Shown here: positions 9,186 to 16,363 of the stretch, in pieces | Numbering within the stretch: the first letter of the stretch is position 1 | How the letters are laid out: the number at the start of each line of letters is the position of its first letter | Source: Paraliobacillus sp044383835 | GTDB taxonomy: Bacteria; Bacillota; Bacilli; Bacillales; Amphibacillaceae | Assembly (NCBI RefSeq): GCF_044383835.1 | Contig: NZ_JBISEP010000001.1 | Span: 265,143 to 329,142 of the forward strand | Direction: 5' to 3' | Length of the DNA: 64,000 bases | Notes under the pieces: model-generated | The model's input: only the letters and a program-made list of their open reading frames with translations | What the model was told of the DNA's origin: nothing | The model's database searches: none | Position numbers and translations under genes: made by a program

Positions 9186-10070
9186 TCACTCTTTCATAAC
9201 ATTATTTCCAGCAATTTTTGCTGCTAATGCCCTTCCAGTAGGCGTTGCTGCTAGTCCACCTTCAGCAGTTTCTCGCAATGCACTAGGCATTTGTTTACCC
9301 ACTCGATACATTGCACCGATTACTTCATCACATGGAATTTTACTCGTTATTCCTGCAAGTGCCATATCAGCAGAAACAATGGCGTTAGAAGCCCCCGCCG
9401 CATTTCGTTTTACACAAGGAACTTCAACTAAACCTGCAACCGGATCACAAACAAGACCTAACATGTTTTTTAAGGTAATCGCAAAAGCTTCTGCACTTTG
9501 CTGTGGCGTCCCACCTGCCATTTCAACAACAGCAGCAGAAGCCATCGCTGCTGCTGAACCAACTTCAGCTTGACACCCACCTGCAGCACCCGAAATGAAT
9601 GCATTGTTAGCAACAACGAAACCAAAAGCACCTGAAGTGAATAAAAAGTTAATCATTTGTTCTCTCGTAGGATTTAAACGCTCTTTGACAGCGAACAAAG
9701 CTCCAGGAACACAGCCAGCACTACCAGCAGTAGGGGTTGCGCAGATCACACCCATTGCAGCATTCACTTCATTTGTTGCTACTGCTTTACTTACGGCATC
9801 AAGAACTAACTCTCCAGATAGAGAATTTCCTTTTTTTAAGTATGCTTGTAATAATAATGCGTCACCCCCGACTAGTCCAGATTGGGACTTCACTCCCTTT
9901 AAACCATCTGCTACTGCTTTTTCCATAACAGAAAGGTTCTGCTCCATTTGTTTAATAATTTCATTTCTAGGCTTATCGTGAATCTCTATCTCTTGTCTGA
10001 TCATTGCTTCTGCAATGGATATATTTTCATTTTCCGTAATGGAAATTAATTCTGCAACTGTACGAAACAT
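9186..10070 (-). CDS. sdaAA: L-serine dehydratase, iron-sulfur-dependent, alpha subunit
   Basis: With the beta subunit deaminates L-serine to pyruvate and ammonia using a [4Fe-4S] cluster. The 294-residue protein contains the conserved cysteines in GVICATPTAGSAGCVPG, GGCQAEVGSAAA and LVCDPVAGLVEVPCVKRNA that characterise the family. ATG 10068-10070 is chosen because GGAGG lies 8 nt upstream; a TTG 10 codons earlier would place that site inside the gene. It follows sdaAB by 135 nt and is followed directly by recG, the same neighbours as in B. subtilis. Confidence 0.94.
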   Translation of the reverse strand: MFRTVAELISITENENISIAEAMIRQEIEIHDKPRNEIIKQMEQNLSVMEKAVADGLKGVKSQSGLVGGDALLLQAYLKKGNSLSGELVLDAVSKAVATNEVNAAMGVICATPTAGSAGCVPGALFAVKERLNPTREQMINFLFTSGAFGFVVANNAFISGAAGGCQAEVGSAAAMASAAVVEMAGGTPQQSAEAFAITLKNMLGLVCDPVAGLVEVPCVKRNAAGASNAIVSADMALAGITSKIPCDEVIGAMYRVGKQMPSALRETAEGGLAATPTGRALAAKIAGNNVMKE

Positions 10071-10205
10071 GATTTCTTCCTCCTTACTTCTAAATAACAA
10101 CTGTATACCGCAGCATTTTTAAAGCTTACAATATTTTAAGAATCGATTATATGAAATATAAGACTTATTACTTAATATTCATATAAAAGTTCTTCTAACA
10201 AACGA

Positions 10206-10868
10206 TCAATCAACAATTTTTGATACATGTAAAATATGTTTAGCATCAGCTAATTCTTGTTCAATCAATGGATCTATATTTTGATCCAGTTCAATAACCA
10301 TTAAAGCTTCTTTACCTATATCTTTTCTTGATACTTCCATTCTACCAATGTTGATTTCATGTTTTGCTAAAATTTGTGTTACTGAAGCAATCGCTCCAAA
10401 TCGATCATTGTGCATAATAAGAATGGACGGATGATTTCCAGATAAATGCAAATCAAATCCGTTTAATTCCGTGATTTCAACTTTTCCTCCACCAATAGAT
10501 ACGCCTACCAGTTCCATACTTTCTAATCCATTCCCCATCTTTATTCTAACTGTATTCGGATGATCCACTGCAGCATCTTCTTCAAAGAAGCTAACCTTTA
10601 TTCCTTTTTCTTTAGCAATGTTGATTGCGTGTCGAATATTTTCGTTTGCTGTATCAAAATCTAATATGCCTCCAACAACAGCAACGTCGGTTCCATGTCC
10701 TTGATATGTTTTGGCAAATGAACCATAAAAAATAATCTCAGCATAAGTCGGTTGTTTTCCAAACAGGTTACGAGCTGCTCTGCCAATGCGTGCAGCACCA
10801 GCTGTATGTGAACTGGAAGGGCCAACCATAACCGGACCAATAATATCAAATACAGATTTGAACTTCAT
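10206..10868 (-). CDS. sdaAB: L-serine dehydratase, iron-sulfur-dependent, beta subunit
   Basis: The 220-residue regulatory/partner subunit of serine dehydratase. The N-terminus carries the family motif VGPSSSHTAGAARIG (about 15-29); the last ~70 residues form an ACT domain (HPSILIMHNDRFGAIASVTQ onward), the usual serine-sensing module. A candidate promoter lies at 10921-10949. The split into two genes is the normal Bacillales arrangement. Confidence 0.94.
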   Translation of the reverse strand: MKFKSVFDIIGPVMVGPSSSHTAGAARIGRAARNLFGKQPTYAEIIFYGSFAKTYQGHGTDVAVVGGILDFDTANENIRHAINIAKEKGIKVSFFEEDAAVDHPNTVRIKMGNGLESMELVGVSIGGGKVEITELNGFDLHLSGNHPSILIMHNDRFGAIASVTQILAKHEINIGRMEVSRKDIGKEALMVIELDQNIDPLIEQELADAKHILHVSKIVD

Positions 10869-10920
10869 AGATATACCTCATTTCAAATATTCTACTAATA
10901 TAAACAATAATATATAATAT

Positions 10921-10949
10921 AGTATAACTTTTTCACTGTTATATGAAAA
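10921..10949 (-). promoter_or_regulatory. Candidate sigma-A promoter for sdaAB-sdaAA
   Basis: Minus strand: -35 TTTTCA (10944-10949), 17-nt spacer, -10 TATACT (10921-10926), about 55 nt before the sdaAB start. The -10 is good and the -35 only moderate (4 of 6). Confidence 0.4.
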
Positions 10950-11164
10950 GCTAGACCGTGCTTCATTTCTAAGTATATTTAGATCATTTTTTGTCAAATG
11001 TGATCATGTGATTTTTTACCTAATCTCATTATAACAAGATGGAAGTTCCAAAATTTGATATCGATTAAACATGCCTCTAATTATTTTCTGTCTGTTAATC
11101 GCTTTTTTGAAGCCATGATAGAAAAAAATACACCACCACATTTAGTATAGAGCTTTTTAACATA
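10950..11164. other. Non-coding stretch upstream of sdaAB
   Basis: Together with the promoter this fills a 330-nt gap between sdaAB and fakA. It is AT-rich; I see no convincing small gene, RNA or repeat in it beyond the fakA terminator at its left end. Confidence 0.5.
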
Positions 11165-11191
11165 GAAAAAGCCCAGGAATTAACCTGAGCT
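11165..11191 (-). terminator. Intrinsic terminator after fakA
   Basis: Minus strand reads AGCTCAGG-TTAATT-CCTGGGCT followed by TTTTTC: an 8-bp stem with one wobble pair and a short T run, just downstream of the fakA stop. It closes the asp23-fakA transcript. Confidence 0.75.
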
Positions 11192-11198
11192 AGAGCGA

Positions 11199-12866
11199 TT
11201 ATTCGATTGAAAAGATAAATGAGTAAATTGGCTGTTGTCCATTATGAACTTCTACCTCAATATCTTGATAGTTTTCCGCTAAGAAATCTTCTATTTCTTC
11301 GATTTCTTTGTCTGTCGCCTCTTCCCCTTGTAAAATAGTAATAATTTCATCATCTTCAGTAATTAACTCAGTCAAGAGTTGCTTGGTAACCTTTAGTTTA
11401 TCTTTAGCTGTTGCCTTAATTGCTCCATCAGCTAATCCCATAAAATTACCATTGTCGATTGTCATACCATCAATTTTTGTATCTCTCACTGCATAAGTAA
11501 CTTGTCCTGTTTTTACTTGCTCACTAGCTTCTAACATCGTTGTATGATTTACGTTTAGCGCTGCCTCTTGATGAAATGCTAGTAACGCACTCATACCTTG
11601 AGGAATCGTTTTTGTCGGTACAACGACTACCTCATCTTCACTTAATTGTGCAGCTTGTTCTGCGGCCATAACAATATTTTTATTATTTGGTAAAATAATA
11701 ACTTGTTTAGCGTTTGCTTGTTTTATTGCTTCAGCAAGGTCTTGTGTACTCGGATTCATCGTTTGTCCACCTTGAATAACGACTGAAGCTCCCAAACTTT
11801 CAAAAAGCTCTTTAATTCCCTCTCCCATTGCAACAGAAATAATACCATACTCTTTCTTTTGTTTTGGTTCTTCTTTATTAATAGATTTTTCACCTACAAT
11901 AGAAGTATGTTGTTGACGCATGTTCTCTACTTTTATACTAATAAAACTTCCGAAGCGTTGACCTAAGTTAAGTGCTTTACCAGGATATTCGACATGAACA
12001 TGGACTTTCACAATGTCATCATCAGATACAACGAGTAAAGAGTCTCCCAATTGACTTAATTCATTACGGAAGACTTCTTCATCATATGGGCTTTCCTTTA
12101 ATTTATCCGCTTCAAATTTAACCATAAACTCTGTGCAATATCCAAACTCAATATCTTCGGTCTGCATATAATCTTGTGCTAATTTATGATGTTCTGCATT
12201 CACCATATCATCCATATTAGCAGTAGCAAGGTTTGCTTCAGGTAAAGATTCTCCTTTTAGTGAGGCAAGAAAACCTTCATATATGACAACTAATCCTTGT
12301 CCTCCACTATCAACAACACCTACTTCCTTCAACACTGGCAGTAAATCTGGAGTAGACGCTAAGGACTTTTTCGATGCTTTTAATACTTCTTCCATAAATA
12401 CAATAAAATCATCTGTTTCTTTAGCTAATTGTTCAGCTTGTTTAGCTGTATCTTTAGCAACAGTTAAAATGGTTCCTTCTACTGGTTTCATTACGGCTTT
12501 ATATGCAGTATTAACACCAGCTGTCAATGCCTTTGCAAAATCTTCTGGCGTAAGAGATGTAGCACCATTAACGCCTTTAGCAAAGCCTCGGAATAACTGT
12601 GATAAAATAACTCCTGAGTTTCCTCGAGCCCCCATCAAAAGCCCCTTTGCTAATGCATCAGCAATTTCTCCTACACTATTTGCAGGTAGATCTCTCACTT
12701 CGTTTGCACCAGATGTCATCGACAAATTCATATTTGTACCTGTGTCTCCGTCGGGAACAGGAAATACATTTAATGCATCAATCATTTGAGCATTGTTCGT
12801 TAAGTGATTTGCACCAAGAAGTACCATCTGCTGAAATGCAGAACCTTCTAACTTTTGTAACACCAC
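11199..12866 (-). CDS. fakA: Fatty acid kinase subunit FakA (DAK2 domain, YloV)
   Basis: Phosphorylates exogenous fatty acids held by FakB proteins so that PlsX/PlsY can use them. The N-terminal dihydroxyacetone-kinase-type ATP-binding domain carries DALNVFPVPDGDTGTNM, whose Asp residues bind Mg2+; a middle DAK-phosphatase-like and a C-terminal domain complete about 555 residues. An ATG at 12882-12884 is possible, but AAGGAGGA then lies inside the ORF with ideal spacing to a GTG at 12864-12866, which I choose. It is preceded by an asp23-type gene, as usual; no FakB is in the window. Proximity to the fapR/plsX block fits its lipid role. Confidence 0.9.
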   Translation of the reverse strand: MVLQKLEGSAFQQMVLLGANHLTNNAQMIDALNVFPVPDGDTGTNMNLSMTSGANEVRDLPANSVGEIADALAKGLLMGARGNSGVILSQLFRGFAKGVNGATSLTPEDFAKALTAGVNTAYKAVMKPVEGTILTVAKDTAKQAEQLAKETDDFIVFMEEVLKASKKSLASTPDLLPVLKEVGVVDSGGQGLVVIYEGFLASLKGESLPEANLATANMDDMVNAEHHKLAQDYMQTEDIEFGYCTEFMVKFEADKLKESPYDEEVFRNELSQLGDSLLVVSDDDIVKVHVHVEYPGKALNLGQRFGSFISIKVENMRQQHTSIVGEKSINKEEPKQKKEYGIISVAMGEGIKELFESLGASVVIQGGQTMNPSTQDLAEAIKQANAKQVIILPNNKNIVMAAEQAAQLSEDEVVVVPTKTIPQGMSALLAFHQEAALNVNHTTMLEASEQVKTGQVTYAVRDTKIDGMTIDNGNFMGLADGAIKATAKDKLKVTKQLLTELITEDDEIITILQGEEATDKEIEEIEDFLAENYQDIEVEVHNGQQPIYSFIFSIE

Positions 12867-12952
12867 TACAACTTCCTCCTTCATAAGCTAAACATTACTA
12901 AATACCTAGTATCTATTAACTGATTCCTCGTTTATAATCATGATCTTTTTTA

Positions 12953-13315
12953 TTATTCTGCTTGTACGCGTACACCTTGAATAAAGACATTCACTGAATG
13001 CATAGAAAGACCTAATGTTTTTTCAAGTGTATATTTCACTTGTGATTGCACATTATGAGCCACTTCAGAAATCTTTGTTCCATAACTCACAATAATATAC
13101 ATATCGATACTAATTAACTCTTCTTCCTGACGAACAACCACACCTTTTGCAAAGTTTTCTTTACGTAAAATCTCTGCAATTCCATCTTTCAGTTGGTTTT
13201 TTGAAGCCATTCCAACAATACCGTAACATTCAATAGCAGCTCCACCAGCTACTGTTGCAACTACTTCATTAGTAATGGTAACTTGTCCATCTTTTGTTTT
13301 CAGCTCAATAGCCAT
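12953..13315 (-). CDS. Asp23/Gls24 family envelope stress protein (YloU)
   Basis: A 120-residue Asp23/Gls24-type cytosolic protein. The family includes staphylococcal Asp23, a membrane-associated alkaline-shock protein, and B. subtilis YloU; its exact role here is unknown. Features are the family start with GQVTITNEVVATVAGGAA, the central YGIVGMA and the C-terminal VNVFIQGVRV. AGGAGGATTATTAGA precedes the ATG. The gene is 86 nt upstream of fakA and likely cotranscribed with it. Confidence 0.88.
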   Translation of the reverse strand: MAIELKTKDGQVTITNEVVATVAGGAAIECYGIVGMASKNQLKDGIAEILRKENFAKGVVVRQEEELISIDMYIIVSYGTKISEVAHNVQSQVKYTLEKTLGLSMHSVNVFIQGVRVQAE

Positions 13316-13654
13316 TCTAATAATCCTCCTCTAATATCTAGGAAATATATTTAAGTTTAACGTTTTAAGAGTTCTCTTGACTATTTTCATATTTTTTTTC
13401 ATAAGGCTTACTCATCCTAAACTCATTCTACAATAATCGCCTCAACCATGAAAGCAATTTCATCGGTTGTTTATATTTGTGTTAATCCATGTATGCTACA
13501 TATATAACTGTATTTAACCAAGACAAACCCCTTTATACAATGAACTAAACTTTAAAATCTGTCAAGTGTATATGCTTTATAACCAACCTCTTCCATTCGT
13601 TGTAGACACAATTTTTCTCACACGATCTATCCTAATAAACTTACACTTCCAAGA
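13316..13654. other. Non-coding stretch between asp23 and rpmB
   Basis: About 340 nt of AT-rich DNA between two divergent genes, so it must hold the asp23 promoter. No ORF of believable composition is present; the longest frames are about 14 codons. A -10-like TAGAAT with a weak -35 lies near 13427 on the minus strand, too poor to call. Confidence 0.45.
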
Positions 13655-13683
13655 TTGCAAAATTAAAAAAGGTATGATAAATT
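13655..13683 (+). promoter_or_regulatory. Promoter of rpmB
   Basis: -35 TTGCAA (13655-13660), 17-nt spacer, -10 TAAATT (13678-13683) with an extended TGA just before it. It stands 43 nt ahead of the rpmB start. Confidence 0.65.
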
Positions 13684-13726
13684 ATAAAAGTATGTAATGA
13701 GATAGATGTATGTAGGAGGGATAATT

Positions 13727-13915
13727 ATGGGACGTAAATGTATCGTTACTGGTCGTAAAACAACTACTGGAAATAACCGTTCTCACGCATTAAATGCAAA
13801 TAAACGTAAGTGGAAAGCGAATGTTCAAAAAGTACGCATTATGGTTGATGGTAAACCGAAACGTGTTTATGTATCTACTCGTGCGCTAAAATCCGGAAAA
13901 GTAGAACGTGTTTAA
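13727..13915 (+). CDS. rpmB: Large ribosomal subunit protein bL28
   Basis: A 62-residue, strongly basic ribosomal protein. The sequence MGRKCIVTGRKTTTGNNRSH and the end ALKSGKVERV match Bacillus L28 closely. It has a single cysteine and no CxxC pairs, so it is the zinc-free form. AGGAGGG lies 6 nt before ATG 13727-13729; an ATG 21 nt upstream is in frame but would bury this site. It is transcribed opposite to its neighbours. Confidence 0.97.
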   Translation: MGRKCIVTGRKTTTGNNRSHALNANKRKWKANVQKVRIMVDGKPKRVYVSTRALKSGKVERV

Positions 13916-13935
13916 TTAAATAATGATCTGGGATA

Positions 13936-13975
13936 ACAAAAAGCACCCTTTCACAAGGTGCTTTTTGTTGTTTTG
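13936..13975. terminator. Bidirectional terminator between rpmB and spoVM
   Basis: A perfect 12-bp stem (13936-13947 with 13957-13968) whose core is AGCACC/GGTGCT, followed by TTGTTTT. The convergent genes rpmB and spoVM can share it. Confidence 0.85.
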
Positions 13976-13986
13976 GTAGGCTAAAA

Positions 13987-14067
13987 CTAACTTTTCTTAA
14001 ATGTACCGATAACGACACGTACAAAGCCACCAATGAACCTCGGGAGTTTAATAGTATAAAACTTCAT
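13987..14067 (-). CDS. spoVM: Stage V sporulation protein M (26 aa)
   Basis: A 26-codon gene encoding a small amphipathic peptide that, in B. subtilis, recognises the convex forespore membrane and anchors SpoIVA to start coat assembly. The peptide begins MKFYTIKLPRFIGGFVRVVI, nearly identical in pattern to B. subtilis SpoVM (MKFYTIKLP, proline 9 conserved), and ends with a basic tail. GAGGAGGG lies 6 nt before the ATG. It sits between rpmB and thiN, the same place as in B. subtilis. Its length is below most gene-finder cut-offs. A CATATAAT sequence at 14113-14120 may be a sigma-E -10, but I see no good -35. Confidence 0.96.
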   Translation of the reverse strand: MKFYTIKLPRFIGGFVRVVIGTFKKS

Positions 14068-14126
14068 GAGAAACCCTCCTCTTTTCCATATGACAAAGAA
14101 ACGACTTATCGTATTATATGAACCTG

Positions 14127-14795
14127 CTACTTAAGAAGTACATCACAGCTCTTTATCATTATTAATATGCCTCTATCAAATGAAAAAGTACCTTTTTTCG
14201 AAAGAAGCTTGTTAGAAAGACATCTAGTAGATCCCCATGAAAGTGAGTGTTTATTTAACGGATAATAAAATCCTTCTAAACTCAGTCCCTCTATTGTTTG
14301 CGTAAAAGAAAGAAACGAGATATTCGTAAAAGGGTATGTTTCTTCAAGACAGTATGTCCCTGGCTCATATAACTGAATAACATTATATTTATCAATAATA
14401 ATCGCTTCTATCTTTTCTTCCACTAACGGCAATAGCTGTTGAACGTTTGCAAGGGCATGATCCATCCTTCCGCCAGTTACACCATATAAATATATTTGAT
14501 CTGGAAAAAGTGTCTTTGCATTATTAATCGCTAACTCTAAATCTGTTTGATCCTTTTCAATTGAATATCGAACTGTCTGCTTCGCACTTTTTTTTACATT
14601 TGCAAATGCATATGCATCCATTGAATCAAAATCTCCAATCGCAAGATCAATTGATACATTTTGATTTAGTAAAGTGATACAACCATAATCTGCTCCAATC
14701 CAATAGTCAACGACATCCATATCTTTTGATAAATCGGCAATATATTCATCTGGTCCACCTGCAACGATACCAACTGTCTTCACCTGTTGAGTCAT
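14127..14795 (-). CDS. thiN: Thiamine pyrophosphokinase
   Basis: Transfers pyrophosphate from ATP to thiamine, making thiamine diphosphate. The 222-residue protein contains GDFDS (54-58), the KDQTDLELAI segment near 78-88 and the GGRMDHALAN motif, all typical of the TPK catalytic domain. It lies 25 nt after rpe. The C-terminal part (SWGSTRCLSNKL onward) matches the thiamine-binding region of the family. Confidence 0.93.
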   Translation of the reverse strand: MTQQVKTVGIVAGGPDEYIADLSKDMDVVDYWIGADYGCITLLNQNVSIDLAIGDFDSMDAYAFANVKKSAKQTVRYSIEKDQTDLELAINNAKTLFPDQIYLYGVTGGRMDHALANVQQLLPLVEEKIEAIIIDKYNVIQLYEPGTYCLEETYPFTNISFLSFTQTIEGLSLEGFYYPLNKHSLSWGSTRCLSNKLLSKKGTFSFDRGILIMIKSCDVLLK

Positions 14796-14820
14796 CTATT
14801 TTTACTCTCCCTGTGTATCA

Positions 14821-15474
14821 TTATTCAGCAGCTTGACGTATCACTTTAATTGCTTCTTTTCTATCCTCTTTACCAAAAATAGCACTTCCAGCTACTAATA
14901 CGTCTACACCTGCATCTGTGCACTGTTTTGCAGTTTGTTCATTTATACCACCATCGACTTCAAATTCAACGTGTGGAGCAAACGCTTGACGCCATTCATT
15001 TACTTGTTTAATTTTTTCAACGACATTTGCGATAAATTTTTGACCACCAAAGCCAGGGTTTACGGTCATAAACAAAACAAGATCTACATCTTTTAAAATA
15101 GGATATAGAGCATTGGCTGGTGTTGCTGGATTTATAACAACACCCGCTTTTACTCCTTTTTCCTTAATCGCGTGAATCGTACGATGTAAGTGAGTACAAG
15201 CTTCAACATGAACAGTGATGATGTCAGCACCCGCTGATGCAAATGCATCAATGTATTGATCTGGATTATCAATCATTAAGTGTACATCTAAAGGCAAATT
15301 TGTAATTGGACGAATCGCTTCAACTATTAATGGTCCAATCGTAATATTAGGTACGAAGTGGCCATCCATCACATCCACATGAATATAATCCGCACCTGCC
15401 TGTTCAACCTCCATAATTTCTTTTTTTAGTTGTGAAAAATCAGCTGATAAAATAGATGGTGCAATTTTTGTCAT
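14821..15474 (-). CDS. rpe: Ribulose-phosphate 3-epimerase
   Basis: Interconverts ribulose 5-phosphate and xylulose 5-phosphate in the pentose phosphate pathway. The 217-residue TIM-barrel protein shows the N-terminal APSILSADFSQL, the metal-binding HVDVMDGHFVPN and DVHLMI, NPGFGGQ in the phosphate loop, and EVDGGI. It starts 3 nt after the rsgA stop, with GAGG in the end of rsgA, so it is translationally linked to it. Confidence 0.96.
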   Translation of the reverse strand: MTKIAPSILSADFSQLKKEIMEVEQAGADYIHVDVMDGHFVPNITIGPLIVEAIRPITNLPLDVHLMIDNPDQYIDAFASAGADIITVHVEACTHLHRTIHAIKEKGVKAGVVINPATPANALYPILKDVDLVLFMTVNPGFGGQKFIANVVEKIKQVNEWRQAFAPHVEFEVDGGINEQTAKQCTDAGVDVLVAGSAIFGKEDRKEAIKVIRQAAE

Positions 15475-15477
15475 TGT

Positions 15478-16359
15478 CTAATACCTCGGCTTTCTGCTTT
15501 GGATTTCTTGATAAAATTGAAGGTAATGTTCATACCTAAACAAAGCAATTTCATTCACATCAACAGCTTGCTTAACTGCGCATTTGGGTTCATTTACGTG
15601 CATGCAACCACGAAATTTACAATCATGTTGCCTTTTTGTTATTTCAGGAAAACATACGGGTAATGATTGGAGATCAAGCGTATCAAATTCTAATGAACTA
15701 AATCCTGGTGTATCAGCAACTAGTCCGTTGTATATCTCTACTAACTCCACATGTCTGGTTGTATGTTTTCCTCTTCCTAAGCTAGTTGAAATCTCATTTG
15801 TATCAATTTCTAGCGTAGGATTCAAACGATTTAGCAATGAAGATTTTCCAACACCAGATTGTCCAGCTATGACCGAAATTTTATTTGCAAAATAGTTACT
15901 TAATTGATCGTATTCTTTATTTTCTTGAGCTGATATTAATTCAACTTGATAACCGATTTTCTGATAGATCGATTGGTAGGATTGAATCTCTGCAAGCTCC
16001 GTATCGATCAGTTTATCTATTTTTGAAATAAAAATAATTGGCCGAATATCATTTGCCTCAACAAGAACTAAGAAACGATCTAATAGTAGTGTGCTAAAAT
16101 CAGGCTCCTTGGCAGACACTACAATAATGGCTTGGTCAATATTGGCAACTGCAGGTCTTTTTAATTCATTTCGACGTTCTTTTATTGCGGTAATATACCC
16201 TTCGTTATCCTCTTGTATATCAAAATTGACATTATCCCCGACTAACGGGGTTAATTTTTTTTTTCGAAAAAGCCCTCTTCCCCTGCATTGATATAGACCC
16301 CGCTCTGTTTTCACATAGTAAAAACCACTAAGTGCCTTCATGATTTTTCCATCAGGCAT
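15478..16359 (-). CDS. rsgA: Small ribosomal subunit biogenesis GTPase RsgA
   Basis: Checks late 30S ribosome assembly and hydrolyses GTP on the subunit. The 293-residue protein is a circularly permuted GTPase: G4 SKIDKL (112-117) precedes G1 GQSGVGKSS (166-174), followed by G3 DTPGF (216-220). An N-terminal OB fold and C-terminal zinc site Cys247, Cys252, His254, Cys260 complete it. I start at ATG 16357-16359 with AAGGAG 9 nt upstream; a start 21 codons earlier would overlap prkC and lacks a site. It follows prkC by 4 nt; RsgA homologues are known substrates of PrkC-type kinases. Confidence 0.95.
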   Translation of the reverse strand: MPDGKIMKALSGFYYVKTERGLYQCRGRGLFRKKKLTPLVGDNVNFDIQEDNEGYITAIKERRNELKRPAVANIDQAIIVVSAKEPDFSTLLLDRFLVLVEANDIRPIIFISKIDKLIDTELAEIQSYQSIYQKIGYQVELISAQENKEYDQLSNYFANKISVIAGQSGVGKSSLLNRLNPTLEIDTNEISTSLGRGKHTTRHVELVEIYNGLVADTPGFSSLEFDTLDLQSLPVCFPEITKRQHDCKFRGCMHVNEPKCAVKQAVDVNEIALFRYEHYLQFYQEIQSRKPRY

Positions 16360-16363
16360 GTAC

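Noticed and set aside
9379..9981. Plus-strand ORFs opposite sdaAA (up to 128 codons)
   Set aside because: These result from the Ala/Gly-rich codons of sdaAA on the other strand; composition is not protein-like.
12283..12789. 168-codon plus-strand ORF opposite fakA
   Set aside because: Lies wholly within the well-supported fakA gene, has no recognisable domain or start site.
13550..13625. Short minus-strand frames (about 14 codons) upstream of asp23
   Set aside because: One ends in YKAYTLDRF and looks protein-like, but it is bounded by stops, lacks a convincing start and I know no matching family.
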